Positions 1 through 9,000 of a stretch of 20,550 nucleotides of DNA are shown in pieces. Source of the stretch: a virus. The first letter of the stretch is position 1, and every line of letters starts with the position of its first letter. The notes beneath the pieces are model-generated. The model was given only the letters and a program-made list of their open reading frames with translations. It did no database searches and was not told the origin of the DNA. Where the stretch lies: IMG/VR virus record IMGVR_UViG_3300021165_002943, positions 1 to 20,550 of that record, one strand, 5' to 3'. The position numbers and the translations under genes were made by a program.

Positions 1-3000
1 TACTCAAACCATCACAGTTTCTTTTTAAACCGTCTGATGCTGATTATAGCATCACACAGGACTTTGTAGTTAAGTCAATCTCTGGAGATCCTAGAGCATT
101 AAAAGGTTCAACATTGTTCCAAGATAAAGATGAGAACGATGTTAACATTGTAGGCGCTTCTGGCGCTATTTCTGATGTAAAAGATTTCGTATATGGTGGA
201 GAACACTATTATCAAGTAAGTATTTCAAAAGATTCGATCTTCGGTGATTTCATTATTCCAGGAAGAACCAGATTAACGGATAACGTATCAGTTGGTGCAA
301 CCGTAATTACAGTTGATTCCACAGTTGGATTCCCAACTAGTGGCACGTTACATTTAGTTAACAAAGACAACATTGTCGGAATCGTAACCTACAACGACAA
401 AACACTGAATCAATTCTTAGGCATTTCAACTATTCCCAAATCATATTCGGTATCTGATGAAATCAGATATGGAAATGTTGCATATGGATACACAGCAGCT
501 TCTCTTGATCGAAAGATCGAAGTTTTAATCACTGGTGTTCTGTCAAGATTTAGAATTCCAAATGATACCATTTACTTTAATAAAGGTGATACCATTAAAG
601 TCGGTAGTCTTGGAATTAAGAAAAGTGTTGAAGATGTAAAGTTCAGTTCTTGGATGCATAATGTTGTAGTAACACACGCTCCAATTGTATTTGAACAAAC
701 ATCAACCACTGGTGTTTATAACGTCACTACAACGTCTCCACACGACTTCTTTGAACAAGATTTCATAGAGGTTCTTGATGGTGACTCAAATGTTTTAGGA
801 ACGGGTCGTATTACAAATATTATCAGTAGTTCTACATTTGTTTTAAGTGATCTTCCTGGTATCGATCCACTGGATGTAGAGTTTATCAGAAGAAAACTGA
901 ACAGAGGTAATAGCACCGTACACGACAATATTACAAAATATACAACAGACGTTCAAAACACTTACGATCACGAAAGCAATAATCCTGAAGCAAAACCACC
1001 ACACCCACACGTTTATGTAGCTTCTCCTTCAATTCCAAGTTTAGGGCAACAACCAATCAGTGCTCCTGATCGTTCAATCGAATGGTCTGGAACAACAGTT
1101 GGAACAACCATTCAGGTTACCTCTGGTGCCAAGGATCACGGATTTTTCTCTGGTGAGGTCGTTAGATTCAATGTTATTGTTTCTACTGGATCATTGGGTA
1201 GTTTGATCAATGGAAAAAATTATTTTGTAAGTAGAGAAAACTCAAACGAAATTAAACTTGCAAACTCCTTGCCTGATCTTTTAAATGGAACTTTTGTAGA
1301 TGCTACTGGTAGTGGAACCTTTAAGATTTCTGTTCCAGATCTTGCTAACAAGAAATTAGAACATCAAAAGTTACTTAAGAGAATCTCACTCAATCCTTTA
1401 TTTGATGGTCGAGAACACGAGACTATTCCAGGTACAACAGGTGTTCTGGTAAACGGTACTGAAATCTTAAATTACAAATCTGGTGATGTTGTATTCTTTG
1501 GTGGTATTGATAAGGTTGACGTTCTTTCTGGTGGATCAAATTATGACGTAATCACTCCACCCAAAGTTATCATTGAAAGCACTATTGGATTGGGAGCAAG
1601 TGCAACTGCCAATTTAAGAGGTTCATTCACAAGAATGGACATCGTAGATCCAGGATTTGATTATGTAGATACTCCCGTTATTGAGATCACTGGAGGAAAC
1701 GGTAAAAACGCCACTGCACAAGCGATTCTTAAACAGGTTGATCACTTCATTGATTTTGATGCATCTGCTACTGGTGGTAGAATTAATATCACAGATAATA
1801 CAATTGGTTTCACAACGTATCACAAGTTTAGAGATGGTGAACCCGTAATCTACAAAGCATTTACGGGAACTGGAGCGATCGGTATTGCCAGTAATTCTAC
1901 TGTTGTAGGTATTCAAACAACACCTGATCAAAATCTGATTAATAACGAAGTTTATTACGTTGCAAGAATTGACTCATCAACAATTAAGTTGGCAAATGAT
2001 AGAGATAGTGCTTTAACAAAAAGTAATCTGATCAACATCACAGCTTTTGCAGATGGTATTCAAAGATTTGAAAGTTTAGAAAAGAAAAAAGTTATTGGTC
2101 AAATTGTTATTGAAAATCCAGGTGAAGGATATGAAAACAAGAGACGATTAATTCCTTCAACTGGTATCAATACATATTCAGATTACATTGAATATCAAAA
2201 TCACGGTTTTGGTGATGGGGAAGTCGTTCGATACACAAACTCTGGTATTCCCATTGGAGGATTACAAACAACTCAAGACTATTATGTGTTAAGAGTTGAT
2301 AATGACAGATTTAGATTAGCTGCGGCTGGTATTGGAACCACTCTGTCTAATGCAAATTACTTAACTCAACAATATGTTGGATTAACATCTCTCGGTTCTG
2401 GAGATCATATCTTTAACTATCCACCTATTACAGTAAATGTAAAAGGCACGATTGGCATTAATACTGCATCACCAGAAAACTACCACGCTGTAGTAAACCC
2501 AGTTGTAAGAGGAAGTATTACGTCGATCAATGTAGAGAAGTCTGGTATTGGTTACGGATCTTCTACAATTTTCAACTTTGCAATCCGACCAACGGTTAGA
2601 GTTTCTTCTGGATCATCTTCAGAATACAAAGCGATTGTTAATGGTGGAAAGATTCAATCTGTTATTGTCACAAAACCTGGCACAGAATATAGTTCCCCTC
2701 CAGATCTCACCATTTTTGGAGATGGTGTAGGTGCAAAAGTTATTGCATCAATCAGTAACGGTCAAGTTTCGAAGATAACCGTTTTAAACGGTGGTGTTGG
2801 ATATACAACGTCGAGTGTGGTTGTATCTGAAAATATTCCTGGTTCTGGTGTTAAGTTCTTACCCAAGATTACTAGTTGGAATATTAATGATGTTAAGAGA
2901 CACGAAGATATTATCACCGAAGATGATGGATTCTTGACAAGAGGTGACAATGACAATGGAATCAAATTTACTTCGTTTTATGCTCCAAGACAATTAAGAA

Positions 3001-6000
3001 GAATCCTCAAACAGAAAAATAGTGATGGAACTTTTGATTATGCACAGAATGATCTGACATTGGTTAATAACTCAGAACAAGTATCTGGAAAACACTCACC
3101 TATTATTGGTTGGGCGTATGATGGAAATCCAATTTACGGCCCATATGGATACGATAGAAAGGATGGTGGATTATCAAGAATTATGAGATCTGGATATACG
3201 TTAAAAACGTCCAGAACAGATGGCCCACCGATTGATCTTTTCCCTCTCGGATTCTTCATTGAGGATTATGAGTATAATGCAAACGGTGATCTTGATCGAA
3301 ACAATGGTCGTTTTTGCATTACTCCAGATTATCCAACTGGTACGTATGCATACTTTGCAACCATTGATCCAAACTCAAATCAAACTAGTGGAACCTTTAA
3401 GAACTATCGAGCTCCACAGTTCCCATATTTGATTGGTGATAAGTTTACAGCAAAACCTGATGATTACAACTTTGTAGAAACTAATAATCAAGATGCGGAT
3501 TTAAACGTTACAACTCTTAGAAGAAACACCTATCCTTACAAATTAGGATTTGCTGGTGCGACTTATGATGGAATCTATGACAGCACAAAGTTAGTTGACC
3601 AAGAGAGTGTAGTTGATTATTCGTCTCCTGGTGACATTAGATCTTACTTGATTGAAAATCCTGGTTCTGATTATAAAGTAAACGATAAGTTACTTACAAA
3701 ACAAAGTGGTAGTGGAACTGGGTTTGATGCAAAAGTCTCTAGTGTGGTAGGAAAAGAGATTGTATCGATTGCATCAACAATTGTAAGAGTAGATAATGTT
3801 GTATTTGATTACAACAATAGAAATGGTAATGTAACTGGATTTGCTACACAACCTCACGGTTTAGCCGTTGGTGATATTATCAACGTCTCTGGATTGTCTA
3901 CTGATGCACTGAAGAGAATTGGTGGAAGACATAGAATTGGTTTTAACACTTCATTCCTGATTCTCAATACTGGAATTGGAACCACAGGTGCAACTGGCAT
4001 TGTAACCAATCTTTCTGTTAGTGGCAACCTAACAAGATTAAACATTGAACCTAATGATATTATTGGTATCTCTACAGAACAAATGCTTGTTCTGAATATC
4101 GACACGTTAAACAATAAGATTCGAGTAAAGAGAGAATATGATGGTGTAATTGGAACCGATCATTCTGGAACATCTCTGATTACTGTTCTGAATAGAGTTA
4201 TTCAATTCAATATTGGCATTAGTACAAACTTCATAACAAACAGAAACGTACCTTACTATTTCAATCCATCAGAAACCTTAGCTTTAGGTTCTACAGCTGG
4301 TGTGGGTATTGGATCTACTATTACATATTCGTATAAAGTTGTTGGTGGAGGAAGTACCTCTAGATTTATTCCAACTCAAACTGCATATCTTCCTGATCAC
4401 GGATTTGTAACTGGCCAAGAACTGTTGTATTCAAATGGAGACGATACTTCAATTCAAGTATACAATGGTATTTCCACATTTACTTTATCGAATAATTCCG
4501 TTGTTTATGCAATTAATGCTGGTAAAGACTTCTTAGGTATTTCTACAAATCCAGTGGCCATTGGATCTACAGGATCTGTGGTTGGTATTGCATCTACTGC
4601 ATATCGTTTATTCTTTACTGGATATGGTTCTGGTAAGGTTCATAGTTTTGAACCAAGAAAATTAGAAGTAACTGGATTTATTGAAAAGGTTGTTGGAACC
4701 ATTGTTTGTAAAGAACCTCACGGGTTGTTACAAAAAGACAGAATTCAAGTCAGTCTGACTCCTGGTATCAGTACGACATATTATGTCAAGTATAATGAGA
4801 CTTCGAAGAGAACACTTATCAGCCCAAGATCTTTTGGATCTGCAGGTATTAATACTGATTTGTCATTGATTACGATTAGTAACCATAAGTATGAAACTGG
4901 TGATAAGATTTTATATACTTCGACCAATCCAGCTGTTCCTCTTGTCAACAATCAAACATACTTTGTTGTCAGAAAAGATAAGGATTCATTTAAGTTAGCA
5001 GAAACATATTACAAAGCAACTAAGTTTATTCCTGAAATTATTGGAATTACATCGACTGGTTCTAGTCACGAAATTGGTCTCATCAATCCAAAACTGCAAT
5101 TAATTCGTGGTTATCGAGTTGGATTTGCAGTATCAGATTCTTCTCTTGGTCAAACAGTTCTTGGAAAGAGAACTTCTTCATTCGACTTCAACATTTATCG
5201 TGATCAGACATTTATCAAACCTTATTATTCCAATATTGAGGATAATGGATTCCAGGTTGTTGGTGTTGGAACTGTCGGAGTAACTACAACTGCAAGCGTT
5301 GACTTACTCTTAACAGACAATACTCCTCAACAACTTTTCTACAAGTTAACACCAGTCAATTTGGATGTTATCTCTGAAGATAAGAAAACACCAGTTATCG
5401 ATACGGATGTCATCAACTATTCTAGTCTAAATGTCTTTGATAGTGCATACAATGGTACATTTAATATAACTGGAATTGGTAGTACAACATTCTCATTCAA
5501 TCTTCCAATTGAACCAGAAAAAGATAGTTACACTGTAAATGAAGCTACAACGTTAAAATATTCTACTATTGCCAAACAAGTATCTGGTCCAATTGACAAA
5601 GTACAAATTATCTCAAAAGGAAAGGGATATGATACGATTCCTGTAGTCACTGCAATTGCCTCTACAGAGGGTGTTGGTGGAATTGTTAAGTTAGTCAGTG
5701 ACAATATTGGTATTCTGAGAAACTATACGATTAAGAACATTGGTTTTGATTATCCAGTAGATAGAACTCTCCAACCATCGGTACAACTTCCACAGATTCT
5801 TAAACTTGATAGACTGTCAACTATTTCAAATATTGGCATTACTTCTGGTGGTAAGAATTACGTTGAACCTCCAAAGGTCGTTGTTATTGATAGAGTTACT
5901 GGATTAGTCAATCAGAATGTTATTACTGATGTAGAACTGCAAGGCACGTCTGTATCTAAAGTAGAAATTCTTAGAAATACGAATGATTTGTATGATACAA

Positions 6001-9000
6001 ATCCAAGAGTAATAACCACAAATAATTCAAACGGAGTAAAAGTATCCAACGTTTCTTATGTTAATGCAACAAACATCGTTACTCTTACATTAGAAGGAAC
6101 GTTTACGAATCAAACATATCCTTTCATCATCGGAAGAAAAATCTTTGTAGAGAATATCGGTATTGCTTCGACTGGAAGTGGATACAATTCCTCTGATTAT
6201 GATTATGGATACTTTACCATTACTGGTGTAAACACAAACCCTGGCGGCGGAAATGCAACGGTATCTTATAAGTTAGATTCAACTGTAACAAATCCAGGTA
6301 TTTTCAGTGGTAGTTCTTCCTCTGGAAGAGTGGTTCCATTTGAAGATTTACCAGTCTTTAATGTAAGAATTCAACCCAATCAATTCAGTGTTGGTGAAAT
6401 TGTAAGCACTGGTGATAAATTTGGAACTGTTGTTTCTTGGAATGAAGTAAACAAGTATCTTAAAGTCATATCATCAAACGATGTTTTCAAAGTAGATGAA
6501 AGAATCAATGGTGTTTCTTCTAAGTCGATTGCATTAATTAGAGAAGTTATTAAATTTGATTCATACTTCGAAGTTGATTCAAATTCAACAGTCAAAAATG
6601 GTTGGCAAAGAGATACTGGTAAACCAAGTGAGTCTCTTCAAAAGATTTCTGATAATGATTATTATCAAGTGTTCTCATATTCACTTGAAAGCCCAATTGA
6701 ATATGAAAAATGGAGAGATCCAGTCAGTTCACTTAGTCACGTTGTAGGATTTAAGAAGTTTTCTGATCTTCAAGTCGTTTCAATTGCTTCTACTGATGCA
6801 AAAAATCGTAGAACCGCAGCAGTCGGTGTTTCTTCACAGGTAACATCCACTCTGGTTGATATGGTAAGTGAGAATGAGTCAGTTTTCAATAAGTATGACT
6901 TTGATCTCGTTACCGAAAATTCTAAGTTGATCGATTCTGTTCTTGCATCCGATGAAATTAAATTTGGTAATAGAATTCTTACAGATTACATCGAATCTAG
7001 AACAAACAGAGCGATTTCTATTGATAGTGTAAGTTCTCAGTTTAATGATCAACCAAGATCTACAACATATTCAGAGATTTCTAACTTTGATATCACCGAA
7101 ATTAGAAGTGCTAAGTTTTACATTCTTATTTTCGATAGAAGATTTAGTGGTGAAAAAGAAATCATTGAAGTCAACGTAGTTCACAATGGGTCAAATGCAT
7201 ACATTGTTCCTTTCGGAAGAGTTGAGACACAAATTGACCTTGGAACCTTTGATTTTGTAATTTCGGGCGCTACAGGATCACTCAGATTTGTTCCTGCCAA
7301 ATTTAAAGCGAATAACTACGCTCTCAGAATCTTATCACAACAAACCTTCATTGATACTAAGTCTGGAATTGGATCAACAGAAATTGGAACTGGATACAAA
7401 ATTATTTCAAGTTCTGCTGGAATAAGTTCTTCAGTTTCACCTGTTCCATTCCAAGTGGTTGGTTTTGGTACAACCTCATTCACGACTACAAAATTATTTG
7501 TTGAAACAACTGAGACCACAGGAGAACAAAGAAGTCAAATCAATGAATTGATTGTCTTACAAGACGGAACAGAAGCTTATCTGTTGGAGTATGGTCAAAC
7601 TATTGCAGACAACATCTCGGCCACTAGTGTTCCTAGTGTTGGTCTTGGAACTTTTGGTGCAGATGTAAAGGCTGGAATCACAAGCGTTTACTTTACTCCT
7701 GTTGCTGGCGTTGGTGTGACGATGAGAATTCATCAAACATCAATTAACTCTTCAGCAACTGGTATCGGAAGTACAACCATTGCATTGTCTCAAATTTTAA
7801 CCACAACCACATCAATCGGATCTACAACATCACCACAAGCTACACGTATTAGTGGTTTTTCGTCAAGTGTATATCAATCAGCAAATTGTTTGATTGAAAT
7901 CAATGATACCACAAATAACAGATATGAAGTTACACAAGTAACTATGATTCACGATGGAACAGAGATCTACTTTAATGAATATGGAAGTTTCAACAACTTT
8001 GGTGGATCTGGTATTGGAACCATTGGTGTTGGTTACTCTGCGACTGGTCCTGATGTTGAACTGTTACTCACTCCACCATCAAATACCAACATCACCACAA
8101 AAGTTTTACAATATAACCTGACAGAAACTGGTGGAACAACTGGAATTGTAAGCTTTACTAATTCTAGAATTAAATCAGAAGATAGTTTCTATACTGGAAC
8201 GGAAAATGACATTACGTTCTCGTTCAACTTAAAACATAGAGGAGATTCAGTATTCCACAAGGTATTTGATGCATCTAATCCAGCGGTGGTAGATGTTACC
8301 AATAATCTCTTCATAATTAACAATCACTTCTTTACTAATGGTGAAAAAATTACATATGCCCCAACTGGTGCTGGAACTACAATGAGTATTGGTATCGGAA
8401 CCACGTCGATTGTTGGTTTTGGTACAACTGACAAACTTCCATCAACATTGTATGTTGTTAAGATCGCAGAGAATAAGTTTAAAGTTGCAGCAAGTGCAAC
8501 TGATGCTCTCTTAAACGTTCCTAATGTTATTAACATTACTGCAGTTGGAGTTGGAACGACACACGCATTTACTTCACAAAAACTCAATTCCAAAATGTTG
8601 GTGACTTTGGATAATAACATTCAAAGCCCATTGATTCAATCACCAATTAATACTGGTCTCAGCACCGCAGTAAGTACTGGTACTGACTTCATCACTATGG
8701 CAGGTATTTCATCATTCTTCTCAGGCGATGTGATTAAAATTAATAATGAGTTTATGAAGATTGATACTGTTGGTATTGGCGGATCTAATATTGTACTGGT
8801 GAAGAGAGCACAACTCAATTCTGCTCTTGAAAATCACGGAATTGGTTCTACTATCACCAAGTATGTTGGTAACTATCAGATTGTAAGAGATACAATTAAC
8901 TTTGTTGATGCTCCAAAGGGTGAAAAAGGTCCAGTTGGACTTACTACAACTTCAACATTCACGGCTAGAGCATTCATTCGAACTGGTGTTTCAGGAAGTA

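Noticed and set aside
114-116. TTG at 114 as the start of the giant gene
   Set aside because: The frame is open back to base 3 with sequence of the same type (for example FKPSDADYSITQDFVVKSIS), and there is no ribosome binding site before 114. The gene is simply cut by the window edge.
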